From the NCBI GenBank assembly GCA_030123605.1, contig CP126123.1:434001-498000 (forward strand): a stretch of 64,000 nt of DNA. The letters run 5' to 3'. The stretch's first letter is position 1. Each line of letters opens with the position of its first letter. The notes beneath the pieces were generated by a model. It had not been told where the DNA came from. It was given only the letters and a program-made list of their open reading frames with translations, and did not search any database. Positions 36,230 to 43,740 of the stretch are shown piece after piece. Source of the stretch: Nitrospira sp. (lineage in GTDB: Bacteria; Nitrospirota; Nitrospiria; Nitrospirales; Nitrospiraceae). A program made the translations under genes and the position numbers.

Positions 36230-37073
36230 CTAGGGTCTGTCGACCTTTACTTGAGCCATACGTAGTTGGCTGCGAGCTGGACGAACGACAGGAAGGAGAG
36301 CGCAGTCTTGTCGTATCGCGTCGATCCGACGGAACTGCTTGAGGTTCCCAAACATCCATTCCACCAGATTGCGTTTCCACCAGGTTGCGTTCCTTGTACA
36401 GCCTATTGTCGTAGTCGCGGAGGATCGTTCGGTTCGATCTCGGAGGGATCACCACGACGGCTCCGGTCTGCTGAATCCAGGGGACCAGCTCATCTGCATC
36501 ATACCCTTTGTCGGCCAGCACGGCGGGAGCGTGGACGCCGTCCAGCAGCGCCTGGGCTTGTGTGCAGTCATGTCGTTCACCCCCGGTGACAATGAAGCGG
36601 AGCGGATTGCCCAACGCATCGCACACAGCATGAATTTTTGTGGTAAACCCGCCCCGGCTACGTCCTAAGGCCTGCGTCTGCTGCTGCCCCCTTTTGCGCC
36701 TGCGGCGTGTTGATGGCACGAATGATGGTGGCATCCATCATCAGCCATTCCGTGTCGGCATCAATCGCGAGGGTAGTGAACATCCTTTGCCAGATCCCTG
36801 CGGTCGCCCACCGTTGGAACCGTTGGTGGACCTCAGACCATCGATCGTACACAGGGGCAACGAACGCCAGGGTGCTCCGGTGCGACCGAACCACATGACA
36901 ACCTCGATAAAGCGGCGATTATTACCTGTGCGACCCACATCGCCAGCCTTGCCGGGGAGCGAGTCTTTGATCCGCTCCCACTGATCCTCGCGTAAATGCT
37001 TCGTATCGTCCATGAGAACCTCCTGGCTGGGGAGATTCTCGCGCAATGTTCACTAAATATCGACACACCCTAG
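36230..37073 (-). mobile_element. IS5-family (IS427-like) element 1, decayed
   Basis: The body (36234-37069) is bordered by imperfect inverted ends, GGTCTGTCGA on the left and TCGACACACC on the right, each flanked by CTAG (36230-36233 and 37070-37073), which would be the target duplication. The transposase inside is broken by several frameshifts. The right-hand CTAG is shared with element 2. Confidence 0.85.
36247..37013 (-). pseudogene. IS427-like transposase, multiply frameshifted
   Basis: Read from ATG 37013 on the minus strand, pieces of a normal transposase lie in different frames: KHLREDQWERIKDSLPGKAG, then VYDRWSEVHQRFQRWATAG, then LMMDATIIRA with the first catalytic Asp, then FTTKIHAVCDALGNPLRF and VLADKGYDADE with the second Asp, and finally RYDKTALSFLSFVQLAANY ending at 36247. 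Besides the natural OrfA/OrfB shift there are at least three extra indels, including a short tandem duplication next to the catalytic glutamate (near 36385). It cannot make a working enzyme. Confidence 0.85.
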
Positions 37074-37114
37074 GGCGTGTCGTCAAATTGAGTGCTGTGT
37101 AGTAAATTGCGGGA

Positions 37115-37486
37115 ATGATACGACGTTATGGGTTACGCGACGACCAATGGGAGCGCATCGGTGTGTTGCTCCCCGGCCGGGTTGGCCAAGTCGGTCGCCC
37201 GGCGGCGGACAATCGGCTCTTCGTTGAAGCGGTTCTCTACCGCTACCGCGCCGGCATTCCCTGGCGCGACTTACCGGAGCGGTTTGGTGACTGGAAGAAT
37301 GCCCATCGCCGGTTTAGTCGCTGGGCGGAGCGTGGGGTGTGGGAGCGGGTGTTTCGGCAGCTGAGTCGTGATGCGGATAACGAGTATGCGATGATCGACA
37401 GCACGATTGTGCGGGCTCATCAGCACAGCGCTGGCGCGCGAAAAAAAACGGGCCGCAAGCCATTGGGCGGAGCAAAGGCGGGTTGA
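37115..37486 (+). CDS. IS427-like transposase OrfA
   Basis: The 123-residue N-terminal part of a DDE transposase has a DUF4096-type start (YGLRDDQWERIGVLLPGRVG) and YAMIDSTIVRAHQHSAGA with the first catalytic aspartate. A run of eight A residues at about 37440-37447 is the probable site of a -1 ribosomal frameshift that would fuse it with OrfB (frame 2 to frame 1); without the shift it ends at 37486. Confidence 0.9.
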   Translation: MIRRYGLRDDQWERIGVLLPGRVGQVGRPAADNRLFVEAVLYRYRAGIPWRDLPERFGDWKNAHRRFSRWAERGVWERVFRQLSRDADNEYAMIDSTIVRAHQHSAGARKKTGRKPLGGAKAG

Positions 37487-37872
37487 GTACCAAGATTCAT
37501 GCGACGGTGGATGCCTTGGGTAATCCGCTCGGCGTTCATCTGTCAGCGGGCCAGGCCAGTGATCTGGAGGGCGCAGATGTGTTGCTCCCGCAGCTACACG
37601 CTCCCATTTTGATTGCTGACAAGGGATACGATGCAGATGCGCGTGTGATCGAACCGTTGACAGCGCGCGGCACACAGGCCGTCATTCCGCCACGGTGCAA
37701 TCGTCACACGCTGCGAACGTATGACCGTACCTTGTACACGGCACGGCATGTGATCGAGAACTTCTTTGCCAAACTCAAGCAGTTCCGCTGCATCGCCACC
37801 CGCTATGACAAAACGGCCCGGAACTTCTTGGCGGCCCTGCACCTTACCGCCTCAGTCATTTGGCTAATTTGA
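37483..37872 (+). CDS. IS427-like transposase OrfB
   Basis: The 129-codon second frame (first possible start TTG 37483) holds the rest of the catalytic core: STKIHATVDALGNPLGV, ILIADKGYDADAR with the second Asp, and HVIENFFAKLKQFRCIATRY with the Glu. Its frame stays open upstream through the A run, where it reads IGRSKGGLSTK as in uninterrupted relatives. It is probably made only as a frameshift fusion with OrfA. No disabling change is visible. Confidence 0.9.
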   Translation: MSTKIHATVDALGNPLGVHLSAGQASDLEGADVLLPQLHAPILIADKGYDADARVIEPLTARGTQAVIPPRCNRHTLRTYDRTLYTARHVIENFFAKLKQFRCIATRYDKTARNFLAALHLTASVIWLI

Positions 37873-37960
37873 CGACACGCCCTAGGTTCTGTTGACATTC
37901 AAGCTTCCCTCGCGCTGTGACTTGTGCTTCACTGTTCAACGCCCAAGGGAGGGGTTGTGA

Positions 37961-38332
37961 ATGGCGAGACGCGAGTTACGGGATGATCAATGGAGGCCCA
38001 TCAAGGACTTGTTGCCTGGCAAGGCGAGCGATCCGGGGCGGACGGCGACGGATAACCGAACATGTGTGGATGCCGTGCTATGGATCGCACGGACCGGTGC
38101 GCCCGGGCGTGAGTTGCCGAAGCAGTTCGGGGTATGGAACAGCGTATTCCAGCGGTATAACCGGTGGTCGAGGGCGGGCGTGTGGGAGCGGATGTTTCGC
38201 CAGCTGTCCGGTGATCCGGACGTTGCGTACGTGATGATCGACTCCACCAGCGTCCGTGCTCACCAGCATTCCGCTGGCGCAAAAGGGGGACTCAAGAGAC
38301 GGAGGCCCTTGGTCGTTCGAAGGGCGGGTTGA
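37961..38332 (+). CDS. IS427-like transposase OrfA (element 3)
   Basis: The 123-residue protein begins ARRELRDDQWRPIKDLLPG and has YVMIDSTSVRAHQHSAGAKG with the first catalytic aspartate. The AAAAGGGGG stretch near 38281-38289 is a likely slippery site for -1 frameshifting into OrfB. Confidence 0.9.
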   Translation: MARRELRDDQWRPIKDLLPGKASDPGRTATDNRTCVDAVLWIARTGAPGRELPKQFGVWNSVFQRYNRWSRAGVWERMFRQLSGDPDVAYVMIDSTSVRAHQHSAGAKGGLKRRRPLVVRRAG

Positions 38333-38715
38333 CCACCACAATCCACACCGCTGTTGATGGTCTTGGCAATCCGCTCCGCTTCATCTTGACGCCGGGGCAG
38401 GCCTCGGATTATACGCAGGCCGAGCCGTTACTGGCGGGATTTCCCGCGCAACACGTCATTGCCGACAAGGGCTACGACAGCCCAAAGATCGTCGAGGCCG
38501 TTGGACGTTCGGGGGCACAGGCCGTCATCCCGCCACGCTCCTGCCTCAAGAACCCTCGCGATACCGACTTCGCCATGTACGCCGAACGCTACCGTATCGA
38601 ATGCTGCTTCAACAAGCTCAAGCACTACCGCGCCGTCGCGACCCGCTCCGCCAAGCGCGCTCGCAACTTCGTCAGTCTCATCTATCTTGCCGCTTCCATG
38701 CTCTGGTTGAAATGA
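38329..38715 (+). CDS. IS427-like transposase OrfB (element 3)
   Basis: The 128-codon frame carries TTIHTAVDGLGNPLRF, HVIADKGYDSPK with the second catalytic Asp and RYRIECCFNKLKHYRAVATR with the Glu. It is the same architecture as element 2 and appears complete, so the element could be active. Confidence 0.9.
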   Translation: MTTTIHTAVDGLGNPLRFILTPGQASDYTQAEPLLAGFPAQHVIADKGYDSPKIVEAVGRSGAQAVIPPRSCLKNPRDTDFAMYAERYRIECCFNKLKHYRAVATRSAKRARNFVSLIYLAASMLWLK

Positions 38716-38777
38716 ATGTCAACAGAACCTAGGCATTGTCGTCGGAGTATCTGCTTGGAGTGAAAAAGATGGTCTCA

Positions 38778-39149
38778 TTACGATTCCTCCGGCTCCTCTC
38801 CCGGTATGCATTCCGTCGGCATGAGTTCGCCGCCGTGGAAGTGCGACAATTGCTTCCAGCCGATCAGCACCGCCTTGTCGTCGAAGGTGAGGAGGTATTG
38901 ATCGCACCATATCCCTGGTGAGGTAAACCGGTTCCCGGACTGCTGCTCCTGCACCTCATAGACCCACACTGATTTCCCGTATTCAGCCTTCCGGATGGCG
39001 TGAGGGACGCCCAGTTCCTGGCGTACCTCAGCTTGGGTTGCCCGACCCTTGACCGAATCCAGATAGGCGGCTTCCTTGTTTTGGAAGATGCTGCAGGCTG
39101 CCATCAAGAAGGCAGCGGTCAGGATGCCAAGGGGCCGGTTGATCTTCAT
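38778..39149 (-). CDS. Small lipoprotein, BamE/SmpA-like layout
   Basis: From ATG 39149 (AAGGAG upstream; ATG 39152 directly before it is also possible) the product has 123 residues. The signal peptide ends in a good lipobox, FLMAACS. The rest resembles the SmpA/BamE fold: an N-terminal helix (YLDSVKGRATQAEVRQELG) followed by GKSVWVYEVQEQ and strand-rich sequence. This fold is shared by many unrelated small lipoproteins, so the function is open. The IS array ends 46 bases beyond the stop. Confidence 0.7.
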   Translation of the reverse strand: MKINRPLGILTAAFLMAACSIFQNKEAAYLDSVKGRATQAEVRQELGVPHAIRKAEYGKSVWVYEVQEQQSGNRFTSPGIWCDQYLLTFDDKAVLIGWKQLSHFHGGELMPTECIPGEEPEES

Positions 39150-39367
39150 CATGGCTCCTTCCGGTTCGAACATGGCAGGCGCGGATTTATCCGCGGGATG
39201 ATCGGAGAGATTGTACACCGGTGGCGTCGATCCGTCTTGTGGGCGACCGATACCGGAGAGGAAAGATGATGATCTGAAAAATCACCGTGAAGGCACGCAC
39301 GAGCGGAGGCATGCCCGACGTGCGTTGCGACGAAAGATCGACGGGAACAAGGAAGAGCGCAGGACCG

Positions 39368-39559
39368 TCAGACGGCTTTCTTGACCAGGCCGGACCGCAG
39401 GCAGCGGGTGCAGACGCGGATGCGCAAGGCCGAACCGTTCACGAGTGCCTTCACACGTTGCAGGTTGGGATTGAAGACGCGCTTGGTCTTGTTGTTCGCA
39501 TGACTGACGTTGTTTCCGGTTTGATGCTTTTTCCCGCAGAGATCACACGCAAATGCCAC
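39368..39559 (-). CDS. rpmB: 50S ribosomal protein L28
   Basis: The 63-residue protein is a complete L28 beginning with an [20 protein letters not shown] pattern and ending [14 protein letters not shown]. The two CxxC pairs (CDLC, CTRC) mark the zinc-binding form. I place the start at GTG 39559, with AGGAGTAGGGTC as ribosome site; the longer frame upstream is not conserved. A promoter is visible 65 bases upstream. Confidence 0.95.
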   Translation of the reverse strand: MAFACDLCGKKHQTGNNVSHANNKTKRVFNPNLQRVKALVNGSALRIRVCTRCLRSGLVKKAV

Positions 39560-39623
39560 GACCCTACTCCTTTGTTGCTGCGCCTCTCGATGACTGACGA
39601 TCACTGGTCCTCAAACGTCCGGG

Positions 39624-39653
39624 ATGCTACCATAGCGCGGCGGCTCATGACAA
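39624..39653 (-). promoter_or_regulatory. Candidate sigma-70 promoter for rpmB
   Basis: On the minus strand TTGTCA (39653-39648) and TAGCAT (39629-39624) are spaced by 18 bases. This fits transcription of rpmB. Confidence 0.5.
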
Positions 39654-39733
39654 GCTGCCGTGGTGAATTCATACGCTGCCTCGACCCTTCTCCTTTCATC
39701 TCGGTCGGCAACACTCCCAGCGAGGATTCGGAC

Positions 39734-39991
39734 ATGGATCAGGTCACGTTCATCGGATTGCTCGCAGGCACCCTCACCACCATCGCGTTCATCCCTCAAC
39801 TCCAGCAGACCTGGCGTACCCGCTCGGCGCGAGACGTCTCCTTGGGAATGTTGTTGACCTTCACGACAGGGGTCTTTCTCTGGTTGGTCTATGGACTCCT
39901 GCTCGGCGCCCTTCCGATCATCCTGGCGAACCTGATTACCTTGGTACTGACCTTGGCCATTCTCATCTTGAAACTGTGGTACCGCTCGTAG
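39734..39991 (+). CDS. SemiSWEET-type sugar transporter
   Basis: From ATG 39734 the product has 85 residues with three membrane helices. The first holds the PQ-loop pattern AGTLTTIAFIPQLQQTWRT, and the last two are LLTFTTGVFLWLVYGLLLG and IILANLITLVLTLAILILKL. This is the single triple-helix unit of bacterial SemiSWEETs, which dimerise to form a sugar facilitator in the inner membrane. A longer frame upstream overlaps the rpmB promoter and is not credible. The substrate is unknown. Confidence 0.88.
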   Translation: MDQVTFIGLLAGTLTTIAFIPQLQQTWRTRSARDVSLGMLLTFTTGVFLWLVYGLLLGALPIILANLITLVLTLAILILKLWYRS

Positions 39992-40039
39992 GTGCTCTCT
40001 CGTTTCATGGGGGAGCGGTTTGGCAAGGGCAAGTTTCGC

Positions 40040-40069
40040 TTGACAAGGTTGCTTCGGCTCTCCTAGAGT
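40040..40069 (+). promoter_or_regulatory. Candidate promoter for btuFCD operon
   Basis: A perfect TTGACA (40040-40045) and TAGAGT (40064-40069), 18 bases apart, lie immediately upstream of a cobalamin riboswitch. Transcription from about 40076 would include the whole aptamer. Confidence 0.6.
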
Positions 40070-40087
40070 TCCTCTCGTTCATATAAG

Positions 40088-40231
40088 CCTTGGGTCAAGG
40101 GAAGAGGGTGCAAGGCCCTCGCGGTCCCGCCGCTGTAACTGGGGACGAAACCCGCAGGCGCCACTGTTCATTCGGTGAACGGGAAGGCGCGGGGAGTAGG
40201 ACGAACCATAAGCCAGAAGACCTGCCCGAGG
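40088..40231 (+). promoter_or_regulatory. Cobalamin riboswitch 1
   Basis: The conserved core is plain: GGGTGCAAGGCCCTCGCGGT, GCCGCTGTAACTGGGGACG, CGCCACTG, a short 13-base loop, then CGGGAAGGCG and the B12 box AGCCAGAAGACCTGCC. It ends about 47 bases before the btuF start, so translational control through the btuF leader is likely. Confidence 0.93.
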
Positions 40232-40277
40232 AGAGACCCTTTATTCCCTCGTGGGCTGGGGAATAGGCGAGGATACG

Positions 40278-41348
40278 ATGCGGGTGTCATCCTCAGGGTT
40301 CTTTCAGGCCCTGGGGATTTTTTATTTGCGCGCCGCTCGAACCCTTTGCTTCCGCCCGTTCGTGATCACACTCGTCGGAATCGTCTGGTATGCCTTTCTA
40401 CTATGCTCCACCGGTGCTCTCGGGGATTCGCCCGAGGATCCGACCGTGATGAAACGTCGCCAACAGGGCATCCTCACGGGAATGCCGTTCATGGCGAACA
40501 TCACGCCGCGCACGTTCGTCGACGATGCGGGGCGAAAGCTCTATGTCGCCAAGGTTCCCAGCCGGGTCGTCTCGCTGGCGCCGAGCATCACGGAGATGTT
40601 GTTCGCGTTGGGGCTGGATGAACAGATCGTCGGCGTGACGGAGTTCTGTGATTTTCCCGCCGCAGCGTCGACCAAACCGAAAGTCGGCTATGCCAATCCC
40701 AACCTCGAGTCCCTCCTGGCGCTCCGTCCCGACATGGTCATAGCCCCGCGTGAATTTTCGCGTGCGAACATCCTGGCCAAGCTGGATGAGCTGAAGGTGC
40801 CGGTCTTTCTGATCGAGGCCTCGTCGCTGGAGAACATCTTCTCCCATATTCACCAACTGGGGCGAATTTTCGATCGTTCCACGTCGGCCCATGCCGTGAC
40901 GCTTGCCATGCGCCGGCGCATGGCCGAGATCAGCAGTCTGGTCGAACCGTTGCCGCGCCGGAGGGTCCTCTATGTGCTCAATAGCCGGCCGCTGATCACC
41001 GTCGGACCTGGCAGCTACATCCATCAGATGATCGGTCTGGCTGGAGGCGTCAACATCGCGTCCGAGGCGTCGGCTCCTTATCCAAGGCTCGAGATGGAAA
41101 CCGTGCTGAAAGAGAACCCCGAGGTGATCATCTTCCCGATGGGGTCGGTTGAAACGGTGCCGCGCAGCGAACAGCAGGAATGGCGGCGCTGGACGACCCT
41201 GTCTGCCGTGCAGCAGCAGCATCTGCGTGAGGTGTCGGCCGACGCGCTCAACCGTCCCGGTCCGCGCGTCATGGAGGGGTTGGCGCAGCTCGCCAGGGTG
41301 ATCCATCCCGAGGCATTTCCCTCCGACACGGCCCCCCTTCGTCCATGA
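40278..41348 (+). CDS. btuF: Corrinoid ABC transporter substrate-binding protein
   Basis: From ATG 40278 (GCGAGGAT upstream) the product has 356 residues. After an N-terminal hydrophobic signal or anchor (FVITLVGIVWYAFLLCSTG) it shows the periplasmic-binding fold of the helical-backbone metal receptor family: RVVSLAPSITEMLFALGLDE, GVTEFCDFP and LLALRPDMVIAPREFS. The riboswitch in front and the permease and ATPase behind it make corrinoid the likely ligand. The distance from the signal to the domain (about 60 residues) is longer than in E. coli BtuF. Confidence 0.88.
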   Translation: MRVSSSGFFQALGIFYLRAARTLCFRPFVITLVGIVWYAFLLCSTGALGDSPEDPTVMKRRQQGILTGMPFMANITPRTFVDDAGRKLYVAKVPSRVVSLAPSITEMLFALGLDEQIVGVTEFCDFPAAASTKPKVGYANPNLESLLALRPDMVIAPREFSRANILAKLDELKVPVFLIEASSLENIFSHIHQLGRIFDRSTSAHAVTLAMRRRMAEISSLVEPLPRRRVLYVLNSRPLITVGPGSYIHQMIGLAGGVNIASEASAPYPRLEMETVLKENPEVIIFPMGSVETVPRSEQQEWRRWTTLSAVQQQHLREVSADALNRPGPRVMEGLAQLARVIHPEAFPSDTAPLRP

Positions 41349-42499
41349 TGTCCTCCGCCGGCCGCCCCACGTCGCCCGCTCCACAACCCCCGCTGACCTC
41401 GCCGTCGGTATCTTCCACGCCCACTCACACCATCGGGTGTGATCGACTGTTCCAGGGTGCGATTCTGACCCCATCACGTTGGTGCGCCATCATGGGCGGC
41501 CTCTCCCTCGCGGCCATCCTGCTCGCACTAGTCTGCCTGCAACTCGGGACGCAATACATCGGGTTGGGGCGCATCGCGCAGTTGGTCGCATCCTCGTTCT
41601 TTGGTCTGTCCGGTGATCAGGAGACCCTCGACACGACCGGCGTGATTCTGTTGCAGGTCCGGTTGCCGAGAATGTTTTTGGGATTTGTGGTGGGAGTGTG
41701 CCTGGCGTCGGTCGGTGTGGCCTTGCAAGCCCTGCTCCGGAATCCATTGGCCGACCCCTATGTGCTCGGCGTGTCGAGCGGTGCGGCGTTGGGGGTGGCA
41801 GTGGCGGTGTTGTTCGGGATCGGGACGACCCTGCTCGCCCTGTCCGCGCTGCCGCTCTGTGGGTTTCTTGGCGGATTGCTGGCTCTGCTTGTCGTCTACC
41901 GCATGGCCGTCACCTACGACCGCCTGCCGATCCATTCGGTGCTGTTGGCGGGAGTGATCCTCAACGCCATTTTCTCAGCCCTGATCATGTTCATCACCTC
42001 GATCATGGAACCCAACCGTTCCTTCGGCATGATGGCCTGGCTCATGGGGTCCCTCCAGGCACCGGCTTTTCCGGCACTGGCTGCGCTCTCGATCTATTTG
42101 TTCGTCGGGTTGGTGCTGCTTTTCAAACAGGTCCGTGTCCTGAACATCCTCGCCTTGGGCGAGGAGCCTGCGCGTTCTCTGGGGATCGAAACGGAACGGA
42201 CCAAACGGTTCATTTTTCTCATCTCGGCTCTGTTGACCGGAGCCGTGGTGTCGGTCAGCGGCATGATCGGGTTCATCGGCATGGTTATTCCCCACGCGGT
42301 GCGATTGATGGTGGGGGCGGACCATCGCCTGCTCCTGCCGGCCTCGGCGCTGGTGGGGGGGATGTTTTTGATGGCGGCAGACACGATTGCCAGAACCGCC
42401 TTTGTGCCGTCGGAAGTTCCCGTCGGAATCATCACGGCCTTGGCAGGCGGTCCGTTCTTCGTGTACCTCCTGGTCTGGCGAAAGGATCGGTTGGCTTGA
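41345..42499 (+). CDS. btuC: Corrinoid ABC transporter permease
   Basis: The 384-residue protein is a FecCD-family permease with about ten membrane helices. Recognisable segments are QVRLPRMFLGFVVGVCLAS, GVALQALLRNPLADPYVLG with the usual GxxxQxxxxNPLAxP signature, and IGFIGMVIPHAVRLMVG near the end. ATG 41345 overlaps the btuF stop. The first 60 residues before helix 1 are hydrophilic and probably not conserved. It forms the channel of the BtuCDF importer. Confidence 0.92.
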   Translation: MMSSAGRPTSPAPQPPLTSPSVSSTPTHTIGCDRLFQGAILTPSRWCAIMGGLSLAAILLALVCLQLGTQYIGLGRIAQLVASSFFGLSGDQETLDTTGVILLQVRLPRMFLGFVVGVCLASVGVALQALLRNPLADPYVLGVSSGAALGVAVAVLFGIGTTLLALSALPLCGFLGGLLALLVVYRMAVTYDRLPIHSVLLAGVILNAIFSALIMFITSIMEPNRSFGMMAWLMGSLQAPAFPALAALSIYLFVGLVLLFKQVRVLNILALGEEPARSLGIETERTKRFIFLISALLTGAVVSVSGMIGFIGMVIPHAVRLMVGADHRLLLPASALVGGMFLMAADTIARTAFVPSEVPVGIITALAGGPFFVYLLVWRKDRLA

Positions 42500-43395
42500 A
42501 TACTTCCGTCGGCCGGAATCCTCCCGCAGCCGCTGTCGGTCCTTCCGGGCAACCGGCTGCCCACGCCTACGATGTGCGTCATGTGCATTTCTGTTACGGC
42601 AGGCCCGGCGCGCAGGATGTGCGGTGGGTGCTCCGGGATGTGAGCTTGCAGGTCGAGTCTGGTGAGATTCTCGGCATCGTCGGTCCCAACGGATCGGGGA
42701 AGACCTCGTTGTTGAAACTGTTGGCGAAACTTGCCGTCCCTCAACAGGGAACCATCGCGTTATTCGCACAGAACCTGATCGATCTCTCGCAGGAGGAGGG
42801 TGCGAGAACGGTGGCTTTCGTCCCGCAAGAGAGCGCACAACTGTTCCCCTTCACGGTAGCGGAAACGGTGTTGATGGGACGATTTCCTCACCGCCGACGG
42901 ACGCGATGGAATCTGGGGTTCGGCTGGGAGCATCGGGATGATTGCGCGGCGGCGGCCGAGGCGATGGCCACCATGGACATCGCTCACCTTGCGCCACGGA
43001 CCGTGACCGATCTTTCCGGCGGCGAACGCCAACGTACCATGGTCGCACGTGCCCTCGCCCAAGCGCCCCGTATTCTGCTGCTCGATGAGCCGACCGCATT
43101 CCTCGACCTTCAACATCAAATCGAGATTTGCTCGGTCCTGCGTCGTTTGAGTGACGAACGAGGTCTGACTGTCGTGATCGTGTCGCATGACTTGAACCTG
43201 GCCAGTCAATATTGCGATCGGATCGTGATGATGAAAGAGGGGGCGGTCTGTTCGATGGGAACGCCTTCGGAGGTGATGCAGGTCGATGTACTGCGAAAGG
43301 TCTATGGCTGTGAGGTCTTGATCGATCCACATCCGGAGTCCGGGCTCCCGCGGATCACGTTGCCGCGGCAGTTCGTGCCCTTCAGGAACGGCTGA
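42496..43395 (+). CDS. btuD: Corrinoid ABC transporter ATP-binding protein
   Basis: About 299 residues from TTG 42496, which overlaps the btuC stop; no better start is visible before the domain begins at about residue 28. It has Walker A GPNGSGKTSL, the Q-loop VPQES, the signature LSGGERQR, Walker B ILLLDEPTAF and the switch histidine in VSHDLN. It powers the importer. A long frame in the same phase upstream is only the shadow of btuC. Confidence 0.92.
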   Translation: MNTSVGRNPPAAAVGPSGQPAAHAYDVRHVHFCYGRPGAQDVRWVLRDVSLQVESGEILGIVGPNGSGKTSLLKLLAKLAVPQQGTIALFAQNLIDLSQEEGARTVAFVPQESAQLFPFTVAETVLMGRFPHRRRTRWNLGFGWEHRDDCAAAAEAMATMDIAHLAPRTVTDLSGGERQRTMVARALAQAPRILLLDEPTAFLDLQHQIEICSVLRRLSDERGLTVVIVSHDLNLASQYCDRIVMMKEGAVCSMGTPSEVMQVDVLRKVYGCEVLIDPHPESGLPRITLPRQFVPFRNG

Positions 43396-43469
43396 CAGTG
43401 TTGCGGGATGGGTTCGTGCCCGGCCCACCCGTATGACTGAACAGGGGTACGAGGTCAATTGGAGAGAGG

Positions 43470-43700
43470 CGTGTCAGGAAGACGCCGTCAGCGTCAGGGG
43501 AAGATGGTGCAAAACCATCACGGTGCCGCCACTGTAAGCGGGGAGTGACCCTGCATTGGGCCACTGTCTGGGAACACTCAGAGCCATCGGAAGTCAGCAG
43601 TCAGTCAACACCTGACCGCTGAAAGCCGAGAGCCGAATGTTTCGAAGACGGGAAGGCGCAGGGAAACGATGAGCCGCAAGTCAGGAGACCCAACTGACGG
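43470..43700 (+). promoter_or_regulatory. Cobalamin riboswitch 2 with long peripheral insert
   Basis: The core elements are AGGGGAAGATGGTGCAAAAC, CACGGTGCCGCCACTGTAAG, GGGCCACTG, CGGGAAGGCGCAGGG and the B12 box CCGCAAGTCAGGAGACC. Between CCACTG (43561-43566) and CGGGAAGG (from 43649) lie 82 bases, against 13 in riboswitch 1; they contain a further hairpin (CAGCAGTCAG with CTGACCGCTG). It precedes the receptor gene by about 45 bases. Confidence 0.92.
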
Positions 43701-43740
43701 TTGTTTCGACTGATCCCTTCGAGCGAAAGGGAGATGCAGC

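Larger units (their letters stand above)
37070..37885 (+). mobile_element. IS5-family (IS427-like) element 2, apparently intact
   Basis: The body (37074-37881) has perfect inverted ends of at least 16 bases, GGCGTGTCGTCAAATT on the left and its complement on the right. CTAG flanks both sides and is shared with elements 1 and 3. It carries an OrfA and OrfB pair in the arrangement typical of IS427-group elements. Confidence 0.9.
37882..38732 (+). mobile_element. IS5-family (IS427-like) element 3, apparently intact
   Basis: The body (37886-38728) has inverted ends GTTCTGTTGACATTCA and the exact complement, with CTAG at 37882-37885 (shared with element 2) and 38729-38732. Its ends and proteins differ clearly from those of elements 1 and 2, so this is a third species rather than a duplicate. 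Confidence 0.9.
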
